Of a DNA stretch of 43,963 bases, positions 28,689 to 38,652 are shown piece by piece; the stretch's first letter is position 1, and each line of letters begins with the position of its first letter. The position numbers and the translations under genes are program-made. The notes beneath the pieces were generated by a model. That model did no database searches. It was given only the letters and a program-made list of their open reading frames with translations, and was not told the DNA's origin. The DNA comes from Candidatus Sericytochromatia bacterium. Its GTDB lineage: Bacteria > Cyanobacteriota > Sericytochromatia > UBA7694. The DNA is taken from assembly GCA_015272195.1 (NCBI GenBank), contig JACYMC010000048.1, forward strand, positions 1 to 43,963. The letters are read 5' to 3'.

Positions 28689-29440
28689 TGGGGTTTGATA
28701 CCTCTGTAAATGGTCGCAATGCCGCCGGTCTGTTCTTCAGCCAGCACGTCTGAAAAGCCGGCGGCCAGCATGCGGTCGCAAAAGTCCTGGCCATACGGAA
28801 AGCTTTCAATGGTCTGATTCAGGTAGCGATAGGCATAGGCATCTCCTGAAACCAGCGCGCCCAGCTGGGGCAGGATATGCCGCAGATACAGCAGGTAACC
28901 CTGTTTGAAACCGGGAATTTCGGGCGTTGAAAACTCCAGGACCAGACCATAACCGCCGGGTTTGAGCACCCGCTGCATTTCGCGCAGGGTCTGATCCAGA
29001 TCCGGTACGTTGCGAATGCCAAAAGAAATGGTCACCGCATCTACGCTGTTATCTTCAGCCGGAACCTGCATAGCGTCACCAGTTTGCAGCTGGATGCGCT
29101 GCTCCAGGCCTGCGGCGCTGATTTTTTTGCGCCCCTGACCCAGCATTTGCTCCGCCAGATCCATGCCCGTGACCTGGGCCACGTCGCCATTATGCTGACA
29201 AAAAGCCAGCGGTACGTCAGCTGTACCTGTGGCCAGGTCCAATACTTTCAGCTCAGGATGGGGCGGTAGCATTTCGGCCAGCCGCCGTCGCCAGCGCAAA
29301 TCAATGCCCATTGACAGGGTGTGATTTAAAAAGTCATAGCGGCCTGCAATGCGGTCAAACATTTGCCAGACGCCCTGGCGTTCGGGTTCTGAAAGGGGGG
29401 GTGTGGACTGTTTCATAACTTCATTATGCGAAAGAAACAT
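28661..29440 (-). CDS. ubiE: Demethylmenaquinone/ubiquinone methyltransferase (alternative start 29416)
   Basis: 'MFDRIAGRYDFLNHTLSMGIDLRWRRRL', 'VLDLATGTADVPLAF', 'ISFGIRNVPDLDQTLREMQRVLKPGG'. Confidence 0.94.
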   Translation of the reverse strand: MFLSHNEVMKQSTPPLSEPERQGVWQMFDRIAGRYDFLNHTLSMGIDLRWRRRLAEMLPPHPELKVLDLATGTADVPLAFCQHNGDVAQVTGMDLAEQMLGQGRKKISAAGLEQRIQLQTGDAMQVPAEDNSVDAVTISFGIRNVPDLDQTLREMQRVLKPGGYGLVLEFSTPEIPGFKQGYLLYLRHILPQLGALVSGDAYAYRYLNQTIESFPYGQDFCDRMLAAGFSDVLAEEQTGGIATIYRGIKPHQDSAPIAS

Positions 29441-29601
29441 CTGGCCCGCAATGATTTACACAAGCGCAAGAAGTTTTAAGTAAGTATTTTTTTATCTTTA
29501 AAATTTTTTAGTGTGGCGCAGCTGGGCTTCAGTCACAAACGATAAGAATGACGTGACAACTTGTCTCTTAACCCTTATTTTGCTTCCTGAGAGAGATTGA
29601 T

Positions 29602-30129
29602 ATGCTGACCATCCAAGCCCACCTGAAACACGCCAAGCCCTTTTATATTTGTCTGAACGCCACTTTGCTGCTTGCCTCTTTGGTGTTGCTCACTGGCTGT
29701 GGACCCAGTCCTGCCCGAACCCAGGGCCCCCAGGCCCAGCCCAGTGCTTCGGCTGCGCCGACAGCGCGTCCCACCCCCCTGCCTTCGGCTGCGCCCGATG
29801 CACCGATTCAGGCGATTCTGACCAGTCAGGAGCTGGAGTTGCGGGTCAGTGAGGAGCTGATGCTGATTGGCGATGTGCGCCTGGCGAACGGGCGGCAGGT
29901 TTCTTTTGATGCGGTGATGAATCAGCTGCAACTGGAAAATCAGAATCCTGACCTGCTTCAGTTGGATTTGCAAAACCGGATCATTCGGGCCTTAAAAGCT
30001 GGTACGGCAACCGTTCTGATTTCTGCCCGCAACCAGCCTGAGTTGCGCGCCCGCATTACCGTACAGATCGCCGCTCTGGCGGATGCTATTGACCCCAATA
30101 TTGCCCTGGTAGACGTGGAGATAGACTAG
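29602..30129 (+). CDS. Predicted lipoprotein with Ig-like (BIG2-like) domain
   Basis: Lipobox 'LTGC', Pro/Ala-rich linker, 'RIIRALKAGTATVLISARNQPELRARITVQI'. Confidence 0.65.
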   Translation: MLTIQAHLKHAKPFYICLNATLLLASLVLLTGCGPSPARTQGPQAQPSASAAPTARPTPLPSAAPDAPIQAILTSQELELRVSEELMLIGDVRLANGRQVSFDAVMNQLQLENQNPDLLQLDLQNRIIRALKAGTATVLISARNQPELRARITVQIAALADAIDPNIALVDVEID

Positions 30130-33100
30130 TGAAATTCTTTTGGCCCCTGCTGCTCGTTTTCAGCTTTTTATTCAGCGCCTGTCAGGCTGATACCCCGACA
30201 TCTCTGGGGCGTACGCCCCAGCCAGCCCAGCCTGTAATGGCGGCCCGCAAGCCGGTTTCGCTTTCTTCAGGTTCAGGCGTGGGGTTGACCTTGCGCTGGC
30301 CGCAGCCCAAAGCCGGCTTTGGGGTCAAACAGATTCCTGAAAATGCCCGCGAAGTACAGTTGGAGCTGGTGGAGCAAGGGTCTTTTCGTATGCTCTATCG
30401 CGCCACCCTGACCCGTGAAGACGTCAGCAATGGTGTGGTGACCCGTCAGATCCGGGTGGATATGCAGGGTGCCAAAGAAAAAGATGTTACCTTGTATGTG
30501 ATTGCCCGCAACGATCTCAAAGCCATTGTGGCCCGGGGTGAAAAAGCCTTTAAGCTTAGAGCGGGTGAACGCATCCAGGTGCGCGTCAGCGTGTCTCCTA
30601 CCGGTTCTTCTGTTGTCATCGGCGGCGGTGGCGGCGGCGGTGGCGGCGGTGGTGGCGGCGGTGGTGGCGGCGGTGGCGGCGGTGGCGGCGGTGGCGGCGG
30701 TGGCCCAACTGTGCCTGTACCAACACCGACCCCTTCACCCGTGGGCTATGTTCTGAGTCCACTGAGCAGCACGATTTCCTTAAATCTTAACGAAGCGGTT
30801 GATATTCCGATTAAAATCTGGAATGGCAACTCACCCTATACCTGGCGGATGCTCAATCCTTCCACTGTATCGGCTGTACCCGGATTAGCTGTTTATGATG
30901 GATCCGGTCAGAGTGGAGAGCTCAACAAGCTTGTTTTAAATACAGATAAAGCCCAGCTTGAAGACACCGTTTATCTGCGCGGCACACCCACCCAGGAAGG
31001 CACCTATAGCCTCAGCCTGCAGGTCACCGACAGTATGGATCCTCAGCGCACGGTTCAAAAGACCTATACGGTTGAAGTACGTGGCCTGGAAATCAGTCCC
31101 GATACTCTGGTTAATCCGGAGTCAGGTCAGCCATACTATCAGCCTTTAAAAGTCCTTTACGGCCAGGGGCCATTTGAGTGGGAAGTTTTAAACGAAAGTG
31201 CTCCGCTTCCTTTTCAGCTCGCCCAGTTGGATGACAGCGGCAACGAGGTCGTTCTGTTTAACAGCCAGATTCCACCTGCCGTGGAAAACACCAATTATGG
31301 TTTTACGATTCAGGTGACCGAGATCAATACAGGACGCACAGCTACCCGCACTTTTGTGGTGGGCTGTAATCAGGCGGCTTTTGCGACCTATCGCGCCCAG
31401 CAGCCTGTCGTCAATAGCGTCACACCCAAAGCTGCCGGCAACAGCGGTCCCCAAACCATTACCATTTCGGGTGCTAACTTTGATGCGGGTGCTGTTGTAC
31501 TCCTTGATAAACTGGTGCTGCAGGCGACGATTACGCCCAACAGCATTACAGCGACGGTGCCAGCTGGTGTAAAACCAGGGCGTTATAATCTGATTGTGGT
31601 GAACCCCCACCCCCAGTTGGGACGCCTTGAAGGCGGTCTCTCACTGGCCTATGAGGTTCAGGATACAGGCGGCTTTGTTTCCAGTCAGCCTGTGATTGAG
31701 GCCATTTTTGCGCGTTCACAGCCTGTGATCAGCGAAGGCCTGACCCAGGAAGAACTGACCGCTCTGCAAGAGCAACTGGCCCAGCAATTGCTGACCTCCA
31801 ACGGCACACCACAGCGCAAAGTTGATCAGTTTTTATCTCCTTTTACCACGGTATTATTGGTAGGCAATAATTTCACCCCTGACTCCCGCGTATTTTTGTT
31901 TGAATTTGCCTTGCCAATGGTTTATGTGGGATCCAATCAAATCCTGGCCGTGGTACCCACAGGTCAGATCTTTTATGACCTGGGGCCTACACCCCATAAC
32001 TTTCTGACGGTGGTCAACCCCAACCTGGAACGCAACGAGCTGATTCAGGGTGCGATCGGGGTTGAACGCTGTACCCAGACAGCTGCTCTGGGCGAAGAAG
32101 CCCTGGCTGTTTGCAACAGCACGATCGTTCCTGAGAACTTTAAGTATCCTTACGTCTCTTATGTCTTTCCCCAAAAGGGGCCGGTGGATCAGGACCAGGT
32201 CATTTATGCCAAAGGTTGTGGCTTTGGTCGGCCTAACACCTTTAAAATGTCGACCCTTACCGGCAACCTGACCCGTAATGTGCAGACCCCCAACCTGGCT
32301 GCCCTGTCGATTCCCAAAGATAAGCTGTTTCCGAGCGAAACAGCCTACGATATTATGGCCTACCGTTTAACCGAAGCTTTTGATGTTGAGTTAAGCAGCA
32401 CGGCCCCCAATGTCTTTACGGCCCTTAACAGTGATCTGACCATCAGTGCCTGTTCGCCTGATTCTGTGCCCGTAGGAGCGACCAAGGGCATCAATGTTCT
32501 GGGCACGGGGTTTGTCTCAGGCATGTCCGTTCAGTTTGAACTTGAAAACGGCACCCCGCCGCTGGGCTTTCCGGAAGGAGAAACCTATGGGGTATTCCCT
32601 TCGGTTTATACTATTACCCCCCAGCCGAATCTGATTGTTCCCATTATCCCGGCGGGCATGCCTTCGGGGACTTATACCGTCAGGGTGACAGCCCCTGGCG
32701 GTCAGAATGTGGTTAAAACGGGCTGCTTCAGTGTTTCTCCCGGTACCCTGCCTGCGCCTGTGATCACGGCTGTTTCCCCCACATCGATTTCCAATGATGT
32801 GCCCGAAGAAGACAATGTCAGCGTTACACTGACCGGGCAAAACTTCTTACAGGGGGCTGCCATTTATATTGGTGGTGCCCAGGTTTTTGATGGTAGCGGT
32901 GCGGGATCTACCCAGATCAATCTGGCCAGCGCCAATTTCCGCGGCTTGCCACCCGGCTTTTATCCTATTTTTGTTGAAAACCCGGACGGCCAGCTTGCTG
33001 TGCTGGGCAATTGTGCGGATTATCCTGATCTGAGCTGCACTCAGTCTCAGGGCATTGAAGTGGTCACCGCAACCTGTGCTGATGAGAACGACTGCAGTCC

Positions 33101-35072
33101 TGCCCCTGTGAATGACCCGCCTCAGATTGTCTCTGTGGATTTCAGCAACAGCCCTTATCCTTCTTTGATGCTGGAGGTCTTTCAGCAGAGCATTTCGATG
33201 GTGGTAGGTAACGTGCTGCCTGGCGCGTTGCTGCAATTAGTGGAAGCGCAGGATGCGCCCTATCGTCCAGATGATGCCTTTTTGACCATTACCCAGATCA
33301 ACGGTAATAACGTCTCTGCGCGTATGCCCAATATCCTTGGTGCGGCCGCACCGGGTAAGGATTATTATGTGCGTCTGGTCAATTCAGACGGGCAGATGTT
33401 TACCTACCCTGATCCGGTTAAAGTGATCAACTCCCTGCCGCCGGTGATTGAAACCGACTTTTCAAATGATCCCAACCGCTGTGGTGCCATTTGTCCCAGC
33501 GGTGCACCCAACGCTACGGACATTGACGTTCGCATCAATGGGGTTAAAATTGGCGGGGGGCGTCAGACCAACTTTGCCCGTAACCCGATGAACTCTGCTG
33601 TATTTTTGGAGTCCAAAGCGGATCCCAATATCCGGATTGCGCTGAAAAACGTGCGTTCCTACGATGAAGTGATTTTTGGAACGGTTCCTGAAGCCATTCT
33701 GGCCGGTGAGTACCGGGTGCTGGTCGTCAATCCCGATGCCCAGACCAACAGCAACAGCAATTGTGATGCCTGTGCAAAAGCTGAAGTGACGTATACGGTC
33801 AGCGATCTTTCGCCCAGCTGGTTTAAAGACCAGGGCATGCGTATGCCCCGCTTTAACGCCATTGAGCAAACCGGTATTAATGGTGAGCATGGGCGCGTGG
33901 GCGCCACTTCGGTAACGGGTCGCAATGGCCGGATTTACTATTTTGGCGGCAACGATGGCCGCAACTGCTTTAACCAGCTTTATGCCAAACTGATCAGCTA
34001 TTCTGCGACGGAAGGCTGGCGTCAGTGGGCCACCATGCCCGGTGATGAAGCCACCCGGCGGCGCATTTATCACAGCATGGCCTGGCGTCAGGGGGCCACA
34101 GAAGCGGATGACCGTATCTTTGTCTTTGGCGGATTGAATATGAGTAACTCAGCCCTGGGTGTTTGCCCCAGTAGCTTTGCGATTCAGTCCTTCCACAGCG
34201 ATCTCTGGGCCTATTCACCGGCCAGCAACAGCTGGCAGGAGTTTACACCTGCTGCGGGCAGTCCAAGTCTCCCTGAACGTTGGGGAGCGGGTATGCACTG
34301 GGATCAGACCCAGTCCGCCCTTTATATTGTCGGTGGACACGGTGGCATTGCCGTGGATGGCGGCGTTGTGCCCAGAATCTACAAAGCGGTGCTGAACTTT
34401 AACGACAACACCTACCAGCTTTCGGAGTTGCCCAATAATCCGGCAGCCCCGATTGCCCAGACCACCACCTGTCCGGGTGGTGGGACCTGTTTGCGTGCGT
34501 ATGACTATCGCGCAAATCTGATCAGTGACGCAGTCAACCGACGCTTTTACATCATGGGTGGCACCAACTTTTATCAGTCAGGTGAGGCGGTGGCCGGTGT
34601 CGTGGCCAAGGAAATCTGGGCCTTTGATGTGGCCAGCGAAAGCTGGACCCAACTGACCCAGAGCGGTGTGACTTATGCCCACCGCCGCGAATCGGCTGTG
34701 GCACTGGATCCCGCGACACAGCGTCTTTATCTGGTGATGGGGCAGATCCCGCAGAACGAGACCAATGCCGAATCCAGCTATAGCTGGCCCAATGGCACCA
34801 CACAATATGAATTGATGGTGGGGCAGCTCAGCGGGACCTGGCCCAATCTCAGTCTGAACTGGGGCGGTGATCCGCTCACGTTCCCGATGACCCGGCGCAG
34901 ACAGCATGTGGCCAACTGGTCCAACGGCCGTCTGTATGTCTTTGGTGGCCTGAGTGCACTCAATAACGTGCACCTGTACACAGGTGGGCCGACCAATCCA
35001 TTGGAGCCGGGCGGCACGCCCAACGCTTTCCACGATCCGGCCACAGACATCTGGTACCATGTGCCCGACTGA
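30129..35072 (+). CDS. Giant predicted lipoprotein: polyglycine linker, IPT/TIG domains, C-terminal Kelch repeats
   Basis: Lipobox 'FSAC'; G28; 'VNSVTPKAAGNSGPQTITISGANFDAGAVVLLD'; Kelch 'GRIYYFGGN', 'RIFVFGGL', 'RRFYIMGGT', 'GRLYVFGGL'. Confidence 0.85.
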   Translation: MKFFWPLLLVFSFLFSACQADTPTSLGRTPQPAQPVMAARKPVSLSSGSGVGLTLRWPQPKAGFGVKQIPENAREVQLELVEQGSFRMLYRATLTREDVSNGVVTRQIRVDMQGAKEKDVTLYVIARNDLKAIVARGEKAFKLRAGERIQVRVSVSPTGSSVVIGGGGGGGGGGGGGGGGGGGGGGGGGGGGPTVPVPTPTPSPVGYVLSPLSSTISLNLNEAVDIPIKIWNGNSPYTWRMLNPSTVSAVPGLAVYDGSGQSGELNKLVLNTDKAQLEDTVYLRGTPTQEGTYSLSLQVTDSMDPQRTVQKTYTVEVRGLEISPDTLVNPESGQPYYQPLKVLYGQGPFEWEVLNESAPLPFQLAQLDDSGNEVVLFNSQIPPAVENTNYGFTIQVTEINTGRTATRTFVVGCNQAAFATYRAQQPVVNSVTPKAAGNSGPQTITISGANFDAGAVVLLDKLVLQATITPNSITATVPAGVKPGRYNLIVVNPHPQLGRLEGGLSLAYEVQDTGGFVSSQPVIEAIFARSQPVISEGLTQEELTALQEQLAQQLLTSNGTPQRKVDQFLSPFTTVLLVGNNFTPDSRVFLFEFALPMVYVGSNQILAVVPTGQIFYDLGPTPHNFLTVVNPNLERNELIQGAIGVERCTQTAALGEEALAVCNSTIVPENFKYPYVSYVFPQKGPVDQDQVIYAKGCGFGRPNTFKMSTLTGNLTRNVQTPNLAALSIPKDKLFPSETAYDIMAYRLTEAFDVELSSTAPNVFTALNSDLTISACSPDSVPVGATKGINVLGTGFVSGMSVQFELENGTPPLGFPEGETYGVFPSVYTITPQPNLIVPIIPAGMPSGTYTVRVTAPGGQNVVKTGCFSVSPGTLPAPVITAVSPTSISNDVPEEDNVSVTLTGQNFLQGAAIYIGGAQVFDGSGAGSTQINLASANFRGLPPGFYPIFVENPDGQLAVLGNCADYPDLSCTQSQGIEVVTATCADENDCSPAPVNDPPQIVSVDFSNSPYPSLMLEVFQQSISMVVGNVLPGALLQLVEAQDAPYRPDDAFLTITQINGNNVSARMPNILGAAAPGKDYYVRLVNSDGQMFTYPDPVKVINSLPPVIETDFSNDPNRCGAICPSGAPNATDIDVRINGVKIGGGRQTNFARNPMNSAVFLESKADPNIRIALKNVRSYDEVIFGTVPEAILAGEYRVLVVNPDAQTNSNSNCDACAKAEVTYTVSDLSPSWFKDQGMRMPRFNAIEQTGINGEHGRVGATSVTGRNGRIYYFGGNDGRNCFNQLYAKLISYSATEGWRQWATMPGDEATRRRIYHSMAWRQGATEADDRIFVFGGLNMSNSALGVCPSSFAIQSFHSDLWAYSPASNSWQEFTPAAGSPSLPERWGAGMHWDQTQSALYIVGGHGGIAVDGGVVPRIYKAVLNFNDNTYQLSELPNNPAAPIAQTTTCPGGGTCLRAYDYRANLISDAVNRRFYIMGGTNFYQSGEAVAGVVAKEIWAFDVASESWTQLTQSGVTYAHRRESAVALDPATQRLYLVMGQIPQNETNAESSYSWPNGTTQYELMVGQLSGTWPNLSLNWGGDPLTFPMTRRRQHVANWSNGRLYVFGGLSALNNVHLYTGGPTNPLEPGGTPNAFHDPATDIWYHVPD
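30621..30704 (+). repeat. GGC/GGT tandem repeat encoding 28 consecutive glycines
   Basis: 84 nt of uninterrupted GGC/GGT codons, approximate 9-nt unit GGCGGCGGT. Confidence 0.97.
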
Positions 35073-35953
35073 TGCCTGAGCCGGTGGTGGGTCGACTGGC
35101 CCCCAGCCCCACAGGTTGTATGCATCTGGGCAATGCCCGCACGGCTCTGCTGGCCTGGCTTTTATGCCGGGCCAGCAGGGGGCGTCTGATTCTGCGCCTG
35201 GAAGATCTCGATACCCAGCGTGTGCGCGACTTTGCTTATGATGCGATTCGTCGGGATCTGGTCTGGCTGGGTCTGGACTGGGATGCAGAATATCTGCAGT
35301 CAGACCGGCTTGAAATTTATACTGCTTATCTCTCTCAGCTCGACACCTATCCCTGTTATTGCACGCGCAAAGAGATTCAGGCTGTCGCTTCAGCGCCGCA
35401 TGGCCAGGAGCTGGTTTATCCGGGAACCTGTCGCTTACACCCGCCACGTTCAGAACGCGCGCCTGCCTGGCGCTGGCGTGTTCCCGCGCAGACACTCCAG
35501 GTGCAGGATCTCCGTCTGGGCCAGCTGGTCCAGCATCTGCCTTCAGACGTGGGCGATTTTGTTTTACAGCGCAATGACGGCTGTTTTGCCTATCATTTTG
35601 CGGTGGTGGTGGATGACGGCCTGATGGGGGTTAATCAGGTGGTGCGTGGCGAAGATCTCTGGTCTGCAACGCCCCGTCAGGTGGCCCTGCAGCAGGCGCT
35701 GGGTTTTCAGCGCCCTATGTATTGTCATGTGCCCCTGATGCGTGATTTTCGCGGGCAGCGCCTCGCCAAGCGTGAGGGTGCCCCACCGCTGGCTGCGCTG
35801 CGCGAAGCGGGCGAAAAACCTGGGCGGGTACTGGCGGAGCTGGCCTGCAGCCTGGGTTGGACAGTACCAGCAGAAATCAGTGCCCAGGAGCTGCTGACAC
35901 ATTACGGTATGCGTCTGCCGGCTGCTTTGTCTAGGACAGCACCGTCAATTTGA
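35072..35953 (+). CDS. gluQ: Glutamyl-Q tRNA(Asp) synthetase
   Basis: '[23 protein letters not shown]', 'CYCTRKEI...YPGTCR' zinc ligands, lacks anticodon-binding domain. Confidence 0.92.
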   Translation: MPEPVVGRLAPSPTGCMHLGNARTALLAWLLCRASRGRLILRLEDLDTQRVRDFAYDAIRRDLVWLGLDWDAEYLQSDRLEIYTAYLSQLDTYPCYCTRKEIQAVASAPHGQELVYPGTCRLHPPRSERAPAWRWRVPAQTLQVQDLRLGQLVQHLPSDVGDFVLQRNDGCFAYHFAVVVDDGLMGVNQVVRGEDLWSATPRQVALQQALGFQRPMYCHVPLMRDFRGQRLAKREGAPPLAALREAGEKPGRVLAELACSLGWTVPAEISAQELLTHYGMRLPAALSRTAPSI

Positions 35954-36677
35954 CCCGCAGCACGCCCTGGCCCAGGTAGCCAATTTCTTTAAAGGCAGCG
36001 GGTGAGAGGTCGATCACACGCTGGGGTTTAAAAGGCCCCCGATCGTTGATTTTGACCACCACACTCTTTTGGGTGTCCAGATTGGTCACCAGTACACGCG
36101 TGCCAAAGGGCAGATGTTTGTGGGCTGCTGTCAGGCGGTGAACGTTATAACGCTCGCCATTGGCGGTCAGGCGACCGTGAAAGAAGCCGCCATACCAGGA
36201 GGCGTAACCGGTCTGATGCGCCGGGGCTTCTTTGAGATTTGCAAATTGCTGCAGCCGTTCAGCCCCAAGCTCGGTGCGCAGCTGGTTGGTGAGGGCCACC
36301 AGCGTGCTCAGCTCAGACTGTTTGAAGTACTGCTTCCATGCGGGATTCAGGCGTAAGAGCACCTGATTGCCGTAATGAATTTCATAGTGGTTTTTTTTCA
36401 CCACGGGTTGCAGCTGATGGGCCTGAAAGCTTTTTTGTTGGGCAATGGTATTGAGTTGACGGGCCAGCTTGAGCATATCCTGCTGTAAAAAGGGCGTCAT
36501 CTGTGTGGGAATGTTCTGAAAGCGCAGCGCCTGCTTGCCATTGAAGGTCAGGATGCTGCTGTTGGGTGGCGTTAGATAACCAAATACCGGGGGTGCTGCA
36601 GGCTGCTGTGCCAGGGCAGCGGAGGGCAGAACCAGGCCCGCAAGCAGTAAAATAAGCAGACTGGAACGGTAAAGCAT
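35931..36677 (-). CDS. rlpA: RlpA-like septal ring lytic transglycosylase
   Basis: '[44 protein letters not shown]...[10 protein letters not shown]'. Confidence 0.93.
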   Translation of the reverse strand: MLYRSSLLILLLAGLVLPSAALAQQPAAPPVFGYLTPPNSSILTFNGKQALRFQNIPTQMTPFLQQDMLKLARQLNTIAQQKSFQAHQLQPVVKKNHYEIHYGNQVLLRLNPAWKQYFKQSELSTLVALTNQLRTELGAERLQQFANLKEAPAHQTGYASWYGGFFHGRLTANGERYNVHRLTAAHKHLPFGTRVLVTNLDTQKSVVVKINDRGPFKPQRVIDLSPAAFKEIGYLGQGVLRVKLTVLS

Positions 36678-36884
36678 GTGCTTGGTTCTCCTATATTAAT
36701 TTTAGGTTATATATATACAAATGTTTGACTATAATAGATTAAAAATCAAAGCAATGACAAGAGATCGTGATCACGAATGGGATTGGGCTTAAAAAGTAAA
36801 TAAATTTAAAAGCTTGTGAAGGTAAGGCTTTTCACCCCCTCTAAGTCCGTGTGTTCAGATGCTGAAAAATCCGCAAACAAATCA

Positions 36885-36911
36885 TTGGCACTCTGATTTG
36901 GGAAGTGCTAA
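36885..36911 (+). promoter_or_regulatory. CIRCE operator (HrcA binding site)
   Basis: TTGGCACTC-N9-AAGTGCTAA against consensus TTAGCACTC-N9-GAGTGCTAA (2 mismatches), just upstream of hrcA. Confidence 0.92.
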
Positions 36912-36947
36912 AATACATCCAGGTTAAAATAATGTGGAAACCCTAAG

Positions 36948-38006
36948 ATGCGACTAGAATATCGTTTGTCAGAACGTAAAAAAGCCATTCTCAATGCCGT
37001 TATCCGGGATTACATCACCTATGGCGAGCCCCTGGGTTCCCGGACCATTGTTCAGCGCCATGGCTTTACCCTCAGCCCGGCCACGATTCGCAATGAAATG
37101 GCAGAGCTGGAAGAAGCGGGTCTGTTGTTACAGCCCCATACATCAGCCGGGCGTGTGCCTTCTGACAAAGGCTATCGTTTCTTTGTGGATCATCTGATGG
37201 GGGCTTATGTGCCTTCGCAGGAAGAGCTGATATTTATCCGGCGACTGGAGCAAACCTCCCGCGCCATTGACGCGATCCTCTCGCAAGCGACCCGTATTCT
37301 GGCCGAAGCCACCCAAAGTGTTGCCCTGGCTGAAACCCCCCGTTTGCGGCGCAACCACTTGCAGGAGCTGCACTTTCAGTATCTGGATCCTTTTTCGCTG
37401 GTGCTGAGTCTGATTTATCGCAATGGTTTGCGGCGCCAGTCGGTTCTGAAGCTGTCGCACAGTATTTATGATGGGGTACTGGACTTGCTGAGCAATTATC
37501 TGAATACCCAGTTGCGCACAACCAACTCTCTGGATGAGCTGTTTCATCGTACGGTCACCCTGCCGCTGGAGCAGGAGGTGCAAAAATACCGGGCCATTGT
37601 GATGGAAATGGTTTCTGAAATCTATGCCCAGGCCCAGCGCGATGAAAGGGTATATCTGACGGGCACATCATACCTCCTGCGGGAGCCAGAGTTTCAGAGT
37701 ATGGAGCAGGCTTACCCCATTCTGAGCTTTCTGGACCAGGAGCATTTTGTGCGTCAACTTTTTCACAGTGCCAGTCACGGAGTCCAAATTGAAGGAACAC
37801 ATCATGTATACTGCTTAATCGGTTACGAAAACACCCATGAGGAACTGCAGCATTGCAGCCTTGTTGCTACACCCTATTTTATTGAAGACAAGGCCAGCGG
37901 TATGATAGGCGTTCTTGGGCCGACACGTATGGATTACTCCAAAGTGACGGCAATTTTACAGACCGTCGCAAGCAATATCAGTCTCACCATGAGTAAACTC
38001 TTTTAA
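36948..38006 (+). CDS. hrcA: Heat-inducible transcription repressor HrcA
   Basis: 'LSERKKAILNAVIRDYITYGEPLGSRTI...LSPATIRNEMAELEEAGLLLQPHTSAGRVPSDKGYRFFVD'. Confidence 0.96.
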   Translation: MRLEYRLSERKKAILNAVIRDYITYGEPLGSRTIVQRHGFTLSPATIRNEMAELEEAGLLLQPHTSAGRVPSDKGYRFFVDHLMGAYVPSQEELIFIRRLEQTSRAIDAILSQATRILAEATQSVALAETPRLRRNHLQELHFQYLDPFSLVLSLIYRNGLRRQSVLKLSHSIYDGVLDLLSNYLNTQLRTTNSLDELFHRTVTLPLEQEVQKYRAIVMEMVSEIYAQAQRDERVYLTGTSYLLREPEFQSMEQAYPILSFLDQEHFVRQLFHSASHGVQIEGTHHVYCLIGYENTHEELQHCSLVATPYFIEDKASGMIGVLGPTRMDYSKVTAILQTVASNISLTMSKLF

Positions 38007-38024
38007 ACGTTATCTGGAGGCCCT

Positions 38025-38615
38025 ATGTCGCACGCTGAAGAATTGGAGTTGGAGTTAGAGATGGAAGAACAGGATACTGTCTTATTTGATGAAGAAAACG
38101 TGCCTGCCGAACCCTTCGCTGAGCAGGCAGAAGTTGCTGAAGAAACAGTCGCTCCCGCTGTAGGCGCGGACTCAGAGGAAATGGCGCTTTTGCGCACCCG
38201 CAACGATCAGTTGATGCGCATTGCGGCTGACTTTGAGAACTACAAACGCCGCCATGAGCGGGAAAAAGAAGACTGGGCAAAGTATGCAGGCCAGCAGGTG
38301 ATTGCCACCCTGCTCCCGGTCATTGACAATTTTGAGCGTGCCCTGCAAACTGAACCCAAAGCAGAAGAGTTTGAGAACTTCGTCGAAGGTGTGCGGATGA
38401 TTCACCGCCAGCTGGTGGAGGTGCTGGGCAAGGCAGGGGTGGAGGTCATCCAGGCTGTGGGTGAACCCTTTAACCCTGAGTTCCATGAGGCCATCATGTC
38501 TGAGGCCAGCGACGAAGTTCCAGATGAAACCGTTCTGGCCGAGTTCCAGAAGGGTTATGTGATGAACGGGCGCTTGCTGCGTCCCTCGATTGTCAAAGTT
38601 TCAAAAGAAGCCTAA
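38025..38615 (+). CDS. grpE: Nucleotide exchange factor GrpE
   Basis: '[21 protein letters not shown]', '[12 protein letters not shown]', '[19 protein letters not shown]'. Confidence 0.96.
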   Translation: MSHAEELELELEMEEQDTVLFDEENVPAEPFAEQAEVAEETVAPAVGADSEEMALLRTRNDQLMRIAADFENYKRRHEREKEDWAKYAGQQVIATLLPVIDNFERALQTEPKAEEFENFVEGVRMIHRQLVEVLGKAGVEVIQAVGEPFNPEFHEAIMSEASDEVPDETVLAEFQKGYVMNGRLLRPSIVKVSKEA

Positions 38616-38652
38616 TTTTAAGAAAGACCGTTCCAAATCTAGGAGGAAGATC

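Noticed and set aside
30502-30756. Ala/Val-repeat ORF over the polyglycine array
   Set aside because: Alternate-frame reading of the GGC/GGT repeat inside a supported CDS.
33462-34073. 203-aa minus-strand ORF within the Kelch lipoprotein, and similar antisense ORFs (e.g. 119..577, 4794..5591, 42327..42524)
   Set aside because: Shadow ORFs opposite well-supported genes; composition reflects the codon bias of the sense gene.
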